A stretch of 54,584 nt of DNA from Jannaschia aquimarina (GCF_000877395.1 NZ_JYFE01000040.1:1-54584); one strand, 5' to 3'. Shown: positions 8,790-18,013, counted from the stretch's first letter. Translations and numbers: made by a program. The notes: a model not told the origin generated them from the letters alone.

Positions 8790-9461
8790 CTACTCGGCGG
8801 CGATCCGGACGGAGGCCCGGCCCGTCGCCCGCGCGACCTGAGCGATCATCTCGGCAGAAGACGTCCCGTGGTGCAGTTCGACGAAGGGCAGACCCGCGGC
8901 TTGGAAAACGTAGCGCTTGATCGCATCCCGCTCCTGCGCGTTGCCTCGGAAATGCCCCGAGCCGTGATACTCCACTCCACAGATCGGGCGACACTCCCGG
9001 TCCAGAAGCAGGAAATCGAGGTATTTCTGGCGGATGCGCGCGAAACCGCTCCGAGCTGCCCGTCTGTCCCGATGACTGACCTCGAAGACCGCGCTGAGAC
9101 TGACCTCGGTGCTGACGGCCAGATCCTGACCCTCCGCCCAGTCTCGTAGGGCCGCGTAGAGCTTCGCCTGTTCGCGGCTCATGAGATACGTCTTTGCACG
9201 GATTGCGCAGTCCTCGAAGCCTTCTGGCTGGAGGATCGGCGGCGCCGGCCGTTCGGCCGTCTTTCCCCTCGCCGGGGCGAACGGAGAAATCGTGCCGAAT
9301 CGTGGTTCGGGTCGGTTCCGGACCGGCAAATCGCCACGGGCTGAATTCAGCATCGGAGCTACGAGGAAGAAGATCGCGGCGGCGATCACGACCGCGATCA
9401 CCATCAGGGAGGCGAGCGGCAGGTCGATGACCAGATTGGGTGTCGCGTCGAGAAACTTCAT
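8790..9461 (-). CDS. DUF2726 domain protein with N-terminal membrane anchor
   Basis: 223 residues from ATG 9461. One hydrophobic helix (about 10-33, LMVIAVVIAAAIFFLV) anchors a cytoplasmic domain. From about residue 90 this domain matches DUF2726, a presumed restriction-endonuclease-fold domain: LYAALRDW ... KYLDFLLLD ... ICGVEYHG ... ERDAIKRYVFQAAGLPFVEL. The spaced D, E and K/H residues fit a PD-(D/E)XK-like core; that reading is inference. The frame is open to 9536, and starts at 9473 (MLLGMKFL) or 9461 (MKFLDATP) are both possible, with no strong ribosome site to decide. It is convergent with pyrD and 90 bases past ureG. Confidence 0.75.
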   Translation of the reverse strand: MKFLDATPNLVIDLPLASLMVIAVVIAAAIFFLVAPMLNSARGDLPVRNRPEPRFGTISPFAPARGKTAERPAPPILQPEGFEDCAIRAKTYLMSREQAKLYAALRDWAEGQDLAVSTEVSLSAVFEVSHRDRRAARSGFARIRQKYLDFLLLDRECRPICGVEYHGSGHFRGNAQERDAIKRYVFQAAGLPFVELHHGTSSAEMIAQVARATGRASVRIAAE

Positions 9462-9551
9462 ACCGAGTAGCATGAGAAACGAATTCGACGACAATACGCA
9501 TGGGGCCCGGCCGAGACGCGGCCTGTCCGGAGCCATGTGGCGCGTCCGGCC

Positions 9552-10163
9552 CTACAATCCGCCCTCGCGCCGGATGAATGATGCAACATCATCAACACCG
9601 GTGGAAGACCTGAGCGATGCCATGATGAAGGGCTTGCCGGCGCGCGCGACCTCCAGGTCGGACCGGGCCTCGTCCAGATCCACGCCGACATGGGGGGCAA
9701 GATCGGTCTTGTTCATCACCAGCAGGTCCGACCGCGTGAGGCCGAGCCCCTTCTTGCGCGGGATATCCTGCCCGGCCGCCGTGTCGATCACGTAGATCGT
9801 CAGATCGGCGAGTTCAGGACTGAAAGTGGCCGCGAGATTGTCGCCACCGCTCTCGATCAGGACGAGGTCCAGATCGGGTATCGAGGCGCGCAATTCGGCG
9901 ATGGCGGCCAGGTTGACGCTGGCATCTTCCCGGATCGCCGTGTGGGGGCAGCCGCCGGTCTCGACGCCGCGGATCCGCGCCTCCGGAAGAGCTTGGGCGC
10001 GCAGCAGGTAGTCGGCATCCTCACGGGTGTAGATATCGTTCGTGACGACCGCCATGGACAGATGCGGCGACAGCGCCCGCGCCAGGGCTTCGGTCAGCGT
10101 CGTCTTGCCGGCGCCGACAGGGCCTCCGATTCCGACGCGCAGGGGGCCGTTGGGTGACGTCAC
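9552..10163 (-). CDS. ureG: Urease accessory GTPase UreG
   Basis: A 203-residue SIMIBI-class GTPase that powers nickel delivery to apo-urease in the UreDFG complex. Seen: P-loop GGPVGAGKT, the invariant CPH metal-binding motif in [16 protein letters not shown], the ESGGDNL switch region, and the [10 protein letters not shown] base-specificity loop. The start is a GTG at 10163, with GGAGGTG just upstream. It overlaps the stop of the DUF3995 gene (GTGA), and no ATG fits. Last gene of the urease transcription unit. Confidence 0.96.
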   Translation of the reverse strand: MTSPNGPLRVGIGGPVGAGKTTLTEALARALSPHLSMAVVTNDIYTREDADYLLRAQALPEARIRGVETGGCPHTAIREDASVNLAAIAELRASIPDLDLVLIESGGDNLAATFSPELADLTIYVIDTAAGQDIPRKKGLGLTRSDLLVMNKTDLAPHVGVDLDEARSDLEVARAGKPFIMASLRSSTGVDDVASFIRREGGL

Positions 10164-10567
10164 ATCGCACCTCCGATCGTGAAAGCCAGAAGGGAAAGAG
10201 CCAGGCAGATCGGACCGTAGGCCGCGCGGTCCAGCTTGCGGAATGGCTGCTCGGGCGTGATCCGAGCCCAGGCGGGAAGGTAGGCGGCGACACCGCGCAA
10301 GGCCAACACCACACCCGATGCCAGAAGGGCCGCGCGCGCCAGGCCGAAGAAGTCCCACCAGGGCAGCGTCGCCAGAAGCGCCAGCAGGGCCGCGATCGCG
10401 CCACAGAGGATCGGCGACGGCATCTTCTCGATGCCAGGCGTGCCGACGACGGCCCGTGCCGTCGCGGCCTCATCCCCCAGCGGCAACCAGATCCTTGCGG
10501 CCCAGGCCGCATGCAGGGCGGCCAGGTCCAGCAAGACGACCGTCCAGATGACGGCCGAAACGATCAC
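10160..10567 (-). CDS. DUF3995-type small membrane protein
   Basis: 135 residues, nearly all hydrophobic, with about four transmembrane helices (around 3-25, 50-70, 72-95, 112-132). The pattern [17 protein letters not shown] near the start and the [10 protein letters not shown] loop near the end fit the DUF3995 family; function unknown. The start is GTG 10567, overlapping the preceding stop as GTGA, and its own stop overlaps the ureG start the same way. It is therefore fully embedded in translation of the urease operon. A role in nickel or urea movement is a guess from context only. Confidence 0.75.
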   Translation of the reverse strand: MIVSAVIWTVVLLDLAALHAAWAARIWLPLGDEAATARAVVGTPGIEKMPSPILCGAIAALLALLATLPWWDFFGLARAALLASGVVLALRGVAAYLPAWARITPEQPFRKLDRAAYGPICLALSLLAFTIGGAM

Positions 10568-10944
10568 GTCTCGTCCTCTTCCGCGAACACCTCGAGCGCG
10601 GCATTCAAGCCGTTGATCGCGGACGGAAACCCACCATAGAGCGCCATCTGCCAGATCACCTCGCCGATCTCCTCCCGGCTCAGACCGGCCTTTCGGCCGC
10701 CTGCGATATTGACCTTCAGCTGGGGGGCGGTTTGCCCGCCCAAGGCCGTCAGGGCGGCGATGGTGGCGAGGTAGCGGTCCCGCAGCGGCAGACCGGGCCG
10801 GGCGTATTGGCGACCATAGGCGAAATCCACGACCCCTTCGGCCAGGCCGGGAACGAGATGTCCGTAGCGTGCCTCCAACGCGGCCTCCATTCCGGGATTG
10901 AGCTCTTCGGACAGGGCGCGTCCCCGGTCGGTCGTTTCGGTCAT
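10564..10944 (-). CDS. Carboxymuconolactone-decarboxylase-like protein, no cysteines
   Basis: 126 residues, one CMD domain ([15 protein letters not shown] ... [19 protein letters not shown]). The family includes gamma-carboxymuconolactone decarboxylase and AhpD-type peroxidase partners. This copy contains no cysteine, so an AhpD-like thiol activity is excluded. The usual His in the second helix position is Asn (LKVNIAGG), so decarboxylase activity is doubtful too. It overlaps ureF by ATGA upstream and the DUF3995 gene by GTGA downstream. It may be a structural or binding relative with a role tied to the operon; that is inference. Confidence 0.85.
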   Translation of the reverse strand: MTETTDRGRALSEELNPGMEAALEARYGHLVPGLAEGVVDFAYGRQYARPGLPLRDRYLATIAALTALGGQTAPQLKVNIAGGRKAGLSREEIGEVIWQMALYGGFPSAINGLNAALEVFAEEDET

Positions 10945-11573
10945 GTGCGGAACATCCTCGGTTGTAGCGCTTCATGACGCATGGCGTCGATCTCGGCAGC
11001 GAAGGCCGCGCTGCCGGGCGGCTGCTCCTCGAACGGACGACCTGCGAGTTCCACGATCACGGGATGCAGGTCGGCGAGAACCGCCTGCGCCTCGACCTGA
11101 CCGAGCGGCAGCATCCGCTGACCCGCCGACACGAGTTGCCCTGCAAGCCCCTGAAGGTAGAGCGCCGCGACAATCCCAGCCTCCATCTCTCGCGCCCGAA
11201 GCGCAAGCGCGACCGGCAGCGCAAGCCCGGCCTTCAGGCGTTCCCCCCCTATCCCCTCGGTCGTGGCGGCGAAGGCCGCGCCCTGATCGCGTGTTTCCGC
11301 CCAGCGTTCGGCACTTCCTGCCCGGGCGCGGAGGAGGTCGTTGACCTCGTCCGGATCGCTCCCATCGAGGACGGCGCGGATCGCCCAAACGTCCAGAGCC
11401 CCAGCCCCGAAGCGCAGCACGGCCTCGCACCAGCCCCGCAGGCTGTCGGCATCCGTGACCCGCCCCTCGGCGATGGCCGTCTCCAGACCATGGGAATAGG
11501 CGTAGGCGGATGTCGGGAAGGCAGGCGAAAGCCACTGCGTCAGGCGAAGCAGGTCAGTCGTGGCTATGGTCAT
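10941..11573 (-). CDS. ureF: Urease accessory protein UreF
   Basis: A 210-residue all-helical chaperone that bridges UreD and UreG and gates the GTPase during nickel insertion. The N-terminal signature [21 protein letters not shown] and the G-ETAI segment that follows are typical, as is the C-terminal P.F.S-type tail, here ending [13 protein letters not shown] 11573 lies inside the end of ureE (20-base overlap), and the stop overlaps the next start (ATGA). Length is normal for the family. Confidence 0.95.
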   Translation of the reverse strand: MTIATTDLLRLTQWLSPAFPTSAYAYSHGLETAIAEGRVTDADSLRGWCEAVLRFGAGALDVWAIRAVLDGSDPDEVNDLLRARAGSAERWAETRDQGAAFAATTEGIGGERLKAGLALPVALALRAREMEAGIVAALYLQGLAGQLVSAGQRMLPLGQVEAQAVLADLHPVIVELAGRPFEEQPPGSAAFAAEIDAMRHEALQPRMFRT

Positions 11574-11991
11574 GACCCATCACCCGTCCGTGCCCGTAGG
11601 CGCCGCCCTCCGGGCGGAACGGAGCGCGGTCGACTTCGATCGTCGCGCCCAGCCGCTCCAGCATGTCGCGCAGGACGGGATCGTCACGGATCACAAGCGC
11701 CGCGCCGGTCATCTCGCACGGGGTGTGGCGGTTGCCGATATGCCAGGCGAGACGCGGCAGGTCGCCGGTCACGCGCAGAACGGCCTCGTCCGCCGGAACG
11801 ACGGCGATCTCGGTCCCATCTTCCAGAGCAAGGCCGGCATAGGTGCCCAGATCGGTCGGCCGTTCGAGGTCGAGCATCACGTCGCGCCCCCCCTCGGTCA
11901 CCAATCGTTTTCGACGGACCAGGCGGGACTCGTAGTCGAGCCGCAACAGATCTGCGGGGGCGCGGGTCAGGCTTTCAAGGAGACGCGCCAT
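11554..11991 (-). CDS. ureE: Urease nickel-binding chaperone UreE
   Basis: 145 residues. An N-terminal peptide-binding domain (about 1-70) is followed by the metal-binding domain with WHIGNRHTPCEM, whose His is the conserved interfacial nickel ligand. The C-terminal tail is short but His-rich ([12 protein letters not shown]), fewer histidines than in enterobacterial UreE. It passes nickel to UreG. ATG 11991 begins 2 bases after the stop of the DUF3806-like gene, and the 3' end overlaps ureF. Confidence 0.94.
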   Translation of the reverse strand: MARLLESLTRAPADLLRLDYESRLVRRKRLVTEGGRDVMLDLERPTDLGTYAGLALEDGTEIAVVPADEAVLRVTGDLPRLAWHIGNRHTPCEMTGAALVIRDDPVLRDMLERLGATIEVDRAPFRPEGGAYGHGRVMGHDHSHD

Positions 11992-11993
11992 CG

Positions 11994-12413
11994 TCAGGCC
12001 GCGACTTCGGCCATGAGCTGTCGCTCCATCGCATGGGGGTCCAGCGCGGCCTTCATGCCCTTTCGCTTCGCCCAGCTATGGCCCGGCGTGACCAGCGTCT
12101 TGGCCGGATCGACCTTCGGATCACCGGAGAGGTCGAGCCCCAGAGTGGTGCCGCCCTCGGCGGGAACCGAGACCCACATCCACTCGTCGTTCTTGAGCCG
12201 CAGGGCCTCACCCCATGCGACGCCGAGGGCGAACAGTTCCTCGCGGCCGTATTCCTCGATGAAGTCCTGCTGCACGAGCCCCGACAGGTGATCCATGATG
12301 GCGTCGTGACTGTCCATCTCGGCTGCCGGATCGGTATGGCCGGCGACCCAGGCCAACCACTCGTCGATCATCTTGCGGTCGTCCGTCGAGATCGGCGCGC
12401 GCATGTCAGTCAT
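11994..12413 (-). CDS. DUF3806-like protein inside the urease operon
   Basis: 139 residues, no signal peptide or membrane segment. The central part (ELFALGVAWGEALRLKN followed by WMWVSVPA) resembles the DUF3806 family by my reading. The function is unknown. The frame is open to 12545, but ATG 12413 (MTDMRAPIS) has AAGGAATT upstream and the longer N-terminus is low quality. It sits directly before ureE (2-base gap) and after a 128-base spacer, so an internal promoter for ureEF-G may lie in 12414-12541. Confidence 0.6.
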   Translation of the reverse strand: MTDMRAPISTDDRKMIDEWLAWVAGHTDPAAEMDSHDAIMDHLSGLVQQDFIEEYGREELFALGVAWGEALRLKNDEWMWVSVPAEGGTTLGLDLSGDPKVDPAKTLVTPGHSWAKRKGMKAALDPHAMERQLMAEVAA

Positions 12414-12541
12414 CTGGAATTCCTTCGGTCTGTCGGGCGGCAGGCAATCGCCTGTGCGAGGGAAGGTCAAGCCGCGAACGGAACGTCCCTCCTTGCCCGC
12501 GCGGCGCGGCGCATGTCCGCAATGCTCCGGTCCGTCACGCC

Positions 12542-12991
12542 TCACGGACGGCCGGCTATCTGCGTAAGAAAAAGGCCCCCCGCCATGGCGGCGAGACCCG
12601 CGGCGCGGATCGGCGTCATCGCGACGACCTTGGCGCCGAAGAGGCCGAAATGGTCGATGATCCCGGCCGAGATCACCTGCCCCACCAGAACGAAGAACAC
12701 CGCGTTGCCCACCCCAAAACGGGGCGCGATCCAGGTGATGGACAGGACATAGAAGGCCACGAGGCAGCCAGCGAGGAACAGGTGCGGCGGCGCGCCCGCG
12801 GCGGCGCGCAGGTCGAGGCCGGTCAGAAGCGCAACGGCGAGCGCAGAGGCGAAGGCCACGGCGAAGAGGATCACCGCGGCGCTGGCCGGCGCGCCCATAT
12901 GCGCGCCGAGGCGTGCATTCAGCGCGGCAAGGACGGGAATGCCGATCCCGGCGGCCAGCATGATCGCAGCTGAGGTCAGGTGGGCAGGCAT
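12542..12991 (-). CDS. YdcZ-type (DMT superfamily) membrane transporter
   Basis: A 149-residue integral membrane protein with five hydrophobic helices, matching the DMT-superfamily YdcZ/DUF606 half-size transporters: GIGIPVLAALNARLG, GPR-type turn replaced by APRFGVGNAVFFVLVGQ, DHFGLFG and the terminal GLAAMAGGLFLTQ. Family members are uncharacterised, probably homo- or heterodimeric exporters of small molecules. It lies between ureC and ureE with short gaps, so cotranscription is likely; a link to urea or nickel is not shown. Confidence 0.85.
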   Translation of the reverse strand: MPAHLTSAAIMLAAGIGIPVLAALNARLGAHMGAPASAAVILFAVAFASALAVALLTGLDLRAAAGAPPHLFLAGCLVAFYVLSITWIAPRFGVGNAVFFVLVGQVISAGIIDHFGLFGAKVVAMTPIRAAGLAAMAGGLFLTQIAGRP

Positions 12992-12997
12992 GGAGGG

Positions 12998-13591
12998 CTA
13001 CTCGACCGCCTCGATCCGTTCGACGTCGTAGAGATCGAGGTCGAGTGCATTCAGGCCAGCACCCGCGACGAACCCGAAGCCATGCTCCGGGAGGTATGTC
13101 ACCATTTCCACGCCCTCCAATTCGCCTGCGAAGTCACCGTCCGCATATCTCCGCGTCAGAACGCCATCGTATGCGGCAAATAGGCCGCCACCAATCGTCG
13201 TCTCGCGCATCTCGTGCCAGACATGGGCCTCCTCGATAGCGTCCGCGCCTCCGTCATGGCTCTCGGTGACCGTCACGATCCATTCCGAACTCGGTGTGGG
13301 GCCCGGGATCGCGTCGGGATAGGAGACGGCGATTTCACCCGCGCGGTCGCCGTTCGGTTCGATCTCCGCAGAATTCAGAAGGCACGCGCCGTGGGCCCCC
13401 AGATCGACCTGGATCACCTGGTCGTCCTGAAGGACCTCGACACGGACGTCTTCGTTGCCGAAGCCAGTGTGACGGTCCACCGCGCCGTCGGCGAAGACGA
13501 CGAGGATGCCCGTCCGCAAGTCGTCCGCGGTCGGGCAGGCAAGTGCCGGAGCAGCGGTCAGGCAGACCAATCCCGGAAGCGACCATCGCAT
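12998..13591 (-). CDS. Unknown exported protein
   Basis: 197 residues. The N-terminus MRWSLPGLVCLTAAPALAC reads as a Sec signal peptide with cleavage after APALA. The mature part is acidic and beta-rich by appearance (VRVEVLQDDQVIQVDLG, EWIVTVTES, EMVTYLPEHGFGFVAG). I do not recognise a family. It lies 10 bases downstream of ureC and 6 bases before the YdcZ gene, within the urease transcription unit, suggesting a periplasmic protein coexpressed with urease. Confidence 0.7.
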   Translation of the reverse strand: MRWSLPGLVCLTAAPALACPTADDLRTGILVVFADGAVDRHTGFGNEDVRVEVLQDDQVIQVDLGAHGACLLNSAEIEPNGDRAGEIAVSYPDAIPGPTPSSEWIVTVTESHDGGADAIEEAHVWHEMRETTIGGGLFAAYDGVLTRRYADGDFAGELEGVEMVTYLPEHGFGFVAGAGLNALDLDLYDVERIEAVE

Positions 13592-13601
13592 CAGGTGGCC
13601 C

Positions 13602-15299
13602 TCAGAACAGGAAATACCGTTGCGCCATCGGCAGTACCTCGGCGGGCTCGCACGTCAGTAGCTCCCCGTCGGCGCGCACCTCGTAGGTCTCGGGATCGAC
13701 TTCGATCTCGGGCGTCGCGTCGTTCAGGACCATCTGGCGCTTGCCCACACCGCGGATGTTCTTGACCGGGACCGTCTGCTTGGCGAGGCCCAAATGTCCG
13801 GTCTCCGCCGCCTCCGACACGAACAGGACAGCGCCGTTCTCGGGTGACCGGCCATAGGCGCCGAACATCGGCCGGGAATAGACCGGCTGGGGCGTGGGGA
13901 TCGACGCATTCGGGTCGCCCATCTGGGCACACGCAATGGTCCCGCCGACCAGAACCATCTCCGGCTTCACACCGAAGAAGGCGGGCGACCAGAGGCAGAG
14001 ATCGGCGCGCTTGCCCACCTCCACGCTGCCGATCTCGTGAGAGATGCCGTGGGCGATGGCGGGATTGATCGTGTACTTCGCGATATAGCGCCGGGCGCGC
14101 AAGTTGTCGTTGTCGCCCTGCTCCTCGGCCAAGCGGCCGCGCTGGCGCTTCATCTTGTCGGCGGTCTGCCACGTGCGGATGATCACCTCGCCCACCCGCC
14201 CCATCGCCTGGCTGTCGGACGCGATGATGCTGAACGCCCCCATATCGTGGAGGATGTCTTCGGCGGCGATGGTCTCCTTGCGGATGCGGCTCTCGGCAAA
14301 GGCCACGTCCTCGGGGATCGCGCGATCGAGATGGTGGCACACCATGAGCATGTCGAGATGCTCTTCGAGCGTGTTCACGGTGTAGGGGCGGGTCGGGTTG
14401 GTCGAACTGGGCAGCACGTGATCCAGTCCGCAGACCTTGATGATGTCCGGCGCATGCCCTCCGCCGGCGCCTTCGGTATGAAAGGCGTGAATGGTGCGCC
14501 CGGCAATGGCCTCGATCGTGCTCTCGACGAAACCGGACTCGTTCAGCGTGTCGGTATGGATCATCACCTGAACGTCCATCTCGTCGGCGACAGAGAGGCA
14601 GGTGTCGATGGCCTGGGGCGTCGTCCCCCAATCCTCGTGCAGCTTCATCGCGCAGGCGCCCGCTTTCACCATCTCGACCAGCGCATCCGGACGCGAGGCG
14701 TTGCCCTTGCAGGACAGGCCGAAATTGATGGGAAAGGCGTCCAGAGCCTGAAGCATCCGCCCGATATGCCAAGGACCCGGCGTGCAGGTCGTGGCCAATG
14801 TGCCATGTGCCGGGCCCGTGCCGCCCCCCAACATGGTCGTCAATCCGGAATGGAGCGCATCCTCGATCTGCTGGGGACAGATGAAATGGATATGCGCGTC
14901 GAAGCCGCCCGCCGTCAGAATGCGTCCTTCGCCCGCGATGGCTTCGGTGCCCGGACCGACGGGAATGGTGACGCCGTCCTGCGTATCCGGATTGCCCGCC
15001 TTCCCGATGGCAGCGATCCGTCCATCCCGCAGGCCGACATCGGCCTTGTAGATCCCGCTATGGTCCAGGATCAGCGCGTTCGTGATGACGGTGTCGACCG
15101 AGCCCTCGGCCCGCGTCATCTGCCCCTGGCCCATCCCGTCGCGGATGACCTTGCCGCCGCCGAACTTCACCTCTTCGCCATAGGTGGTCAGGTCACGTTC
15201 CACCTCGATCCAGAGCTCGGTATCGGCCAGCCGCACGCGGTCGCCGGTGGTGGGGCCGTACATGTCGGCATAGGCGCGGCGAGAGATGGGGGTGGGCAT
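13602..15299 (-). CDS. ureC: Urease alpha subunit
   Basis: 565 residues, normal for the catalytic subunit, which hydrolyses urea to ammonia and carbamate at a dinickel site. Nickel ligands and catalytic residues are in place: [10 protein letters not shown], the carbamylated Lys in [23 protein letters not shown], the [14 protein letters not shown] stretch, and the mobile-flap region [20 protein letters not shown] with catalytic His. ATG 15299 has GAGGAG upstream; the in-frame extension to 15356 lacks family similarity. It is separated from ureB by five unrelated genes, unlike the compact ureABC of many bacteria. Confidence 0.97.
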   Translation of the reverse strand: MPTPISRRAYADMYGPTTGDRVRLADTELWIEVERDLTTYGEEVKFGGGKVIRDGMGQGQMTRAEGSVDTVITNALILDHSGIYKADVGLRDGRIAAIGKAGNPDTQDGVTIPVGPGTEAIAGEGRILTAGGFDAHIHFICPQQIEDALHSGLTTMLGGGTGPAHGTLATTCTPGPWHIGRMLQALDAFPINFGLSCKGNASRPDALVEMVKAGACAMKLHEDWGTTPQAIDTCLSVADEMDVQVMIHTDTLNESGFVESTIEAIAGRTIHAFHTEGAGGGHAPDIIKVCGLDHVLPSSTNPTRPYTVNTLEEHLDMLMVCHHLDRAIPEDVAFAESRIRKETIAAEDILHDMGAFSIIASDSQAMGRVGEVIIRTWQTADKMKRQRGRLAEEQGDNDNLRARRYIAKYTINPAIAHGISHEIGSVEVGKRADLCLWSPAFFGVKPEMVLVGGTIACAQMGDPNASIPTPQPVYSRPMFGAYGRSPENGAVLFVSEAAETGHLGLAKQTVPVKNIRGVGKRQMVLNDATPEIEVDPETYEVRADGELLTCEPAEVLPMAQRYFLF

Positions 15300-15417
15300 G
15301 GCGGGCTCCTCGGTCGGGTCCGGGGGCACGGTTCCCCTGGGGCGTAGGGTTGTCAAACGCAGGATGGCGAAGGGGAATACATGTGTACGCGTAATGCCTG
15401 ATCGGCAGGCAAAGCGC

Positions 15418-15840
15418 CTAACGGATCAGCACATCGACGCCGCGAGCGCGAAACGCCTGCGCTGTCCGCGACAAGGTCGCAAGCTGCCACGAGGACAGGT
15501 CGATGACCTCGCCACTTTCGAGATGCAGCGAATAACGGGTCGCATCGCTCCAGTCCTCCGCCTCGAGGTGCCGGATACGGGTCAGCGGAAAGACGCGCGT
15601 CCCACGAGGCTCGATCAGCGTCAGCGCCTGTGCGTCCAGCCTGGTTTCGAAGCGTGGGTTCCGCACCACCAGCCAGGCCAATGCGAGAACAGGCAGACCG
15701 ACCACCGTCAGCCAGAACCCGGACGCGTCTTGCGCCCATCCGACTGCAAGAATGCAGGTTCCGAAAACGAGGCACGCGACGGTCAAGGCCGAACGCCCGC
15801 CGTCACGATGGATCCATTCATCGCGGTGCGTCTGCGTCAT
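15418..15840 (-). CDS. Small membrane protein of unknown function
   Basis: 140 residues. Two adjacent transmembrane helices (about 18-36 and 40-58), then a soluble C-terminal half of the bacterial PH-like type ([46 protein letters not shown]). The layout looks like a small PH-domain/PrgI-like membrane protein; I give this as a fold impression only. ATG 15840 has AGGA upstream, and the longer open frame to 15957 overlaps the cyclase gene and is not convincing. 118 bases separate it from ureC. Confidence 0.7.
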   Translation of the reverse strand: MTQTHRDEWIHRDGGRSALTVACLVFGTCILAVGWAQDASGFWLTVVGLPVLALAWLVVRNPRFETRLDAQALTLIEPRGTRVFPLTRIRHLEAEDWSDATRYSLHLESGEVIDLSSWQLATLSRTAQAFRARGVDVLIR

Positions 15841-15880
15841 GAGCGTTATCCTGCACCGGCGTGCGGCGAAAACGTGGCGG

Positions 15881-16696
15881 TCAGACCATCGCGAAGATGC
15901 GCGCGGGGCCGCCGGTGCCACGCTTATGGGTCGGGGCGCCCACGACCAGCGTCGCACCCGCCGCCGGAATATCGTCCGTCAGGGCCAGATTCTCGATCCC
16001 GTAGCGCCCGGCGGGGAGCCAGGCGTAATGCGTCGCGAAATCGCCCGAAGGCCCGTGATCCAGCGAAAGCGTGTCGACCGCCATCGCGCTGGCGCTCGTG
16101 GTTTCCAATAGCATGGCCGTCGCTTCGGGGTGGAAGCCGGGGAAGTGCAGCCCACCGTCGGCATCCGCACCGCGATAGGCCTCGGTCTCGACCTTCGAGG
16201 TCCAGCCGGAATTCATCGCCACGCAGGCCCGGTCGGGAATGTCGCCATTGGCTTCGATCCAGGCCGCGAGGTCTTCGGGCGTGACTTGCGCATCCGGGTC
16301 GGCATCGGCCTTTTCCCGGATATCGACGATGCAGAGCGGCACGACCAGATTGCCGACCTCGATCTCGTCGACGGACCGGCCGTCGGCAGAGAAATGCAAA
16401 GGCGCGTCGATATGAGTTCCGGTATGTTCCCGAATGGTCAGGTCGAACAGATTGAAGCCGTGTTCGGCGAAGTTGAAAACCTGATCGTAGGCGATTCCAG
16501 GTTCGTTGAAGAAGGTTGGAAAGGTCTCGTCGTAAGCGTGGGTCAGGTCGCGCACGCTACCATGGCCATCCGCCAAGGCGGCGGTTCCGGTCGCCAGCGC
16601 AGTGCCACCGGCCGCGAGCGCGACCCCACCACGGAACAGGTCCCGGCGCGACAGCATCCTGTCCTTCACCGCGTTCATCACACAGACATCACACAT
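15881..16696 (-). CDS. Tat-exported cyclase family protein (kynurenine-formamidase-like fold)
   Basis: 271 residues. The N-terminus is unusual: MCDVCVMNAVKDRM precedes a twin-arginine signal (SRRDLFRGGVALAAGG) with an ALADG cleavage region near residue 43. The mature domain has the metal motif of the cyclase/AF1-type hydrolases, HTGTHIDAPLHF, plus GFHPEA and a C-terminal HKRGTGGPARIFA. Family members include arylformamidase and isatin hydrolase, using Zn or Mn. The substrate is unknown here. The gene lies between an LprI-like protein and a small membrane protein in the urease operon. The pre-signal CxxC may bind a metal before export; that is inference. Confidence 0.88.
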   Translation of the reverse strand: MCDVCVMNAVKDRMLSRRDLFRGGVALAAGGTALATGTAALADGHGSVRDLTHAYDETFPTFFNEPGIAYDQVFNFAEHGFNLFDLTIREHTGTHIDAPLHFSADGRSVDEIEVGNLVVPLCIVDIREKADADPDAQVTPEDLAAWIEANGDIPDRACVAMNSGWTSKVETEAYRGADADGGLHFPGFHPEATAMLLETTSASAMAVDTLSLDHGPSGDFATHYAWLPAGRYGIENLALTDDIPAAGATLVVGAPTHKRGTGGPARIFAMV

Positions 16697-16729
16697 GGCC
16701 TTCTCTCCTTGGCTACGGACTCTCCTCGG

Positions 16730-17143
16730 CTAGGGGCCTTCTGCAAACGCGGCCAGGTCGTCGCCTCGCCGGACCGTCAATCGTGCGAGGCACAACGCGA
16801 GCGCGAGGTCGATCTCGGCGCGTTCGAAGAATTGCAACGACTCCGCCGCGCAGGCCGCGTCACGATAGGCGATCCAGTCGGTCTGAGAGGCATCCAAGGC
16901 ATCGTGGACGGACACCTCGCCGGGGGCACCGCCTTCGGCCGCCCAGTCCTGATCCAGGACCTCGGCCCGCGTGAGCGCGAGGCCGAGCGCCAGGTCGAGC
17001 TGATCCTCGCTGACTTGAAGCTGGCGTGCCGCGCAATCGGTCGCCTCGGCGATCCCGTCCGGGTCGGCACAATCGACGGGCAAAACCCCCTGCCCGGCAG
17101 CCGGCGCCGCAATCAGCAGCGCGACGCCGAGCAGCCGTCTCAC
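16730..17143 (-). CDS. LprI/DUF1311-like exported protein
   Basis: 137 residues with a signal peptide ([19 protein letters not shown]). The mature part has the DUF1311/LprI core: paired cysteines, a helical stretch, then ALDASQTDWIAYRDAACAAES and a final ALALCLARLT. LprI of mycobacteria inhibits lysozyme, but most DUF1311 proteins are uncharacterised. It overlaps the next gene upstream by ATGA (17140-17143). Part of the urease transcription unit by spacing. Confidence 0.82.
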   Translation of the reverse strand: MRRLLGVALLIAAPAAGQGVLPVDCADPDGIAEATDCAARQLQVSEDQLDLALGLALTRAEVLDQDWAAEGGAPGEVSVHDALDASQTDWIAYRDAACAAESLQFFERAEIDLALALCLARLTVRRGDDLAAFAEGP

Positions 17144-17430
17144 TTGCGCCTCCGGGAAAGCCGCCGCGAATTGGCGCGGGTCGTACGACTTATGGGAACC
17201 AGCGCTGCTTCCATGACGCCGACGGGCGAACTGCCGGTCATCATCGCCTTGGTCGCAGCCGCGCCGGACTTCGCGAACGCGACCTGCTTTTCGGTCACCA
17301 TCCGCGCATTCTCACCGGAGGCCGCGGGCAGAACGCCCGCCATTCCGAGAAGCCGCAGCCCGATGACGGTCTGCGCCTCGCTCAGCATCTGCGCGGTCGC
17401 GATGTTCAGTTTGAACCAATCGTACATCAT
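17140..17430 (-). CDS. Small helical protein between ureB and the LprI-like gene
   Basis: 96 residues. [22 protein letters not shown]... reads as one long amphipathic helix region. A Ser-Gly-Glu-Asn segment ([15 protein letters not shown]) and a very basic tail ([15 protein letters not shown]) follow. The first part looks phasin-like; similar small roseobacter proteins have carried the doubtful label antifreeze protein. Both ends overlap neighbours by 4 bases (ATGA), including ureB, so it is translated as part of the urease operon. Function unknown. Confidence 0.7.
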   Translation of the reverse strand: MMYDWFKLNIATAQMLSEAQTVIGLRLLGMAGVLPAASGENARMVTEKQVAFAKSGAAATKAMMTGSSPVGVMEAALVPISRTTRANSRRLSRRRK

Positions 17431-17735
17431 TCCAGCGATCCCATGACTTCACCTCGGAACCCCACAACCGTCCGCTGACCTCCGAAGGGGATCAGTTGGA
17501 CCCGCCGGGTCTGCCCCGGCTCGAACCGCACCGCCGTTCCTGCGGCGATGTCGAGGCGCCGTCCACGCGCCGCCTTTCTGTCGAAGGACAGGGCGGGGTT
17601 GGTTTCGGCGAAATGGTAGTGGCTGCCGACCTGCACAGGCCGGTCCCCGGTATTCGAAACTTCCAGCGTCAGCGCATCGGCGCCGGCATTCAGGACGATC
17701 TCGCCGTCGGGCGTCACGATCTCTCCGGGTTTCAT
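17427..17735 (-). CDS. ureB: Urease beta subunit
   Basis: 102 residues, the usual size of separate bacterial UreB. Motifs: [11 protein letters not shown], the [16 protein letters not shown] segment conserved in all ureases, and the C-terminal [15 protein letters not shown]. It forms the small beta-jelly-roll subunit of the (UreABC)3 assembly. ATGA overlaps at both ends link it to the small membrane protein upstream and the 96-residue protein downstream. Confidence 0.97.
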   Translation of the reverse strand: MKPGEIVTPDGEIVLNAGADALTLEVSNTGDRPVQVGSHYHFAETNPALSFDRKAARGRRLDIAAGTAVRFEPGQTRRVQLIPFGGQRTVVGFRGEVMGSLE

Positions 17736-18013
17736 TGGGATTCCTTCATGGAGACACGTGCCCAGAAGCGTTTGCCGAAGAGGCCGAACAGCGCCCCCAG
17801 CGACAGCAGGAAGGCGGAACTGTCCACCGACAGGATCGCCAGCAGGATCGATGCGAGGATCAGCAGCACGAGAAGCGCTGCCATATCGAACTCCTTCTCG
17901 GAGAGCGGGACGCCGCCAAGCCAGACGGATTCGCTAAAATCCCGCAGCCAGCGCTCGAAGCGGGGAACGAGAAGGCCTGCAATCAGGCCGACCAGCAGAT
18001 TCAGCAGCATCAT
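17732..18013 (-). CDS. Two-helix membrane protein between ureA and ureB
   Basis: 93 residues. Two hydrophobic helices (about 3-17 and 43-77, the second long enough for a pair) flank an acidic loop with [16 protein letters not shown]. No family recognised. It overlaps ureA at its 5' side and ureB at its 3' side, each by ATGA, so ribosomes would make it in step with the urease structural subunits. Placement inside ureA-ureB recurs in Rhodobacteraceae as far as I recall. A membrane anchor or transport helper is possible but unproven. Confidence 0.72.
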   Translation of the reverse strand: MMLLNLLVGLIAGLLVPRFERWLRDFSESVWLGGVPLSEKEFDMAALLVLLILASILLAILSVDSSAFLLSLGALFGLFGKRFWARVSMKESQ

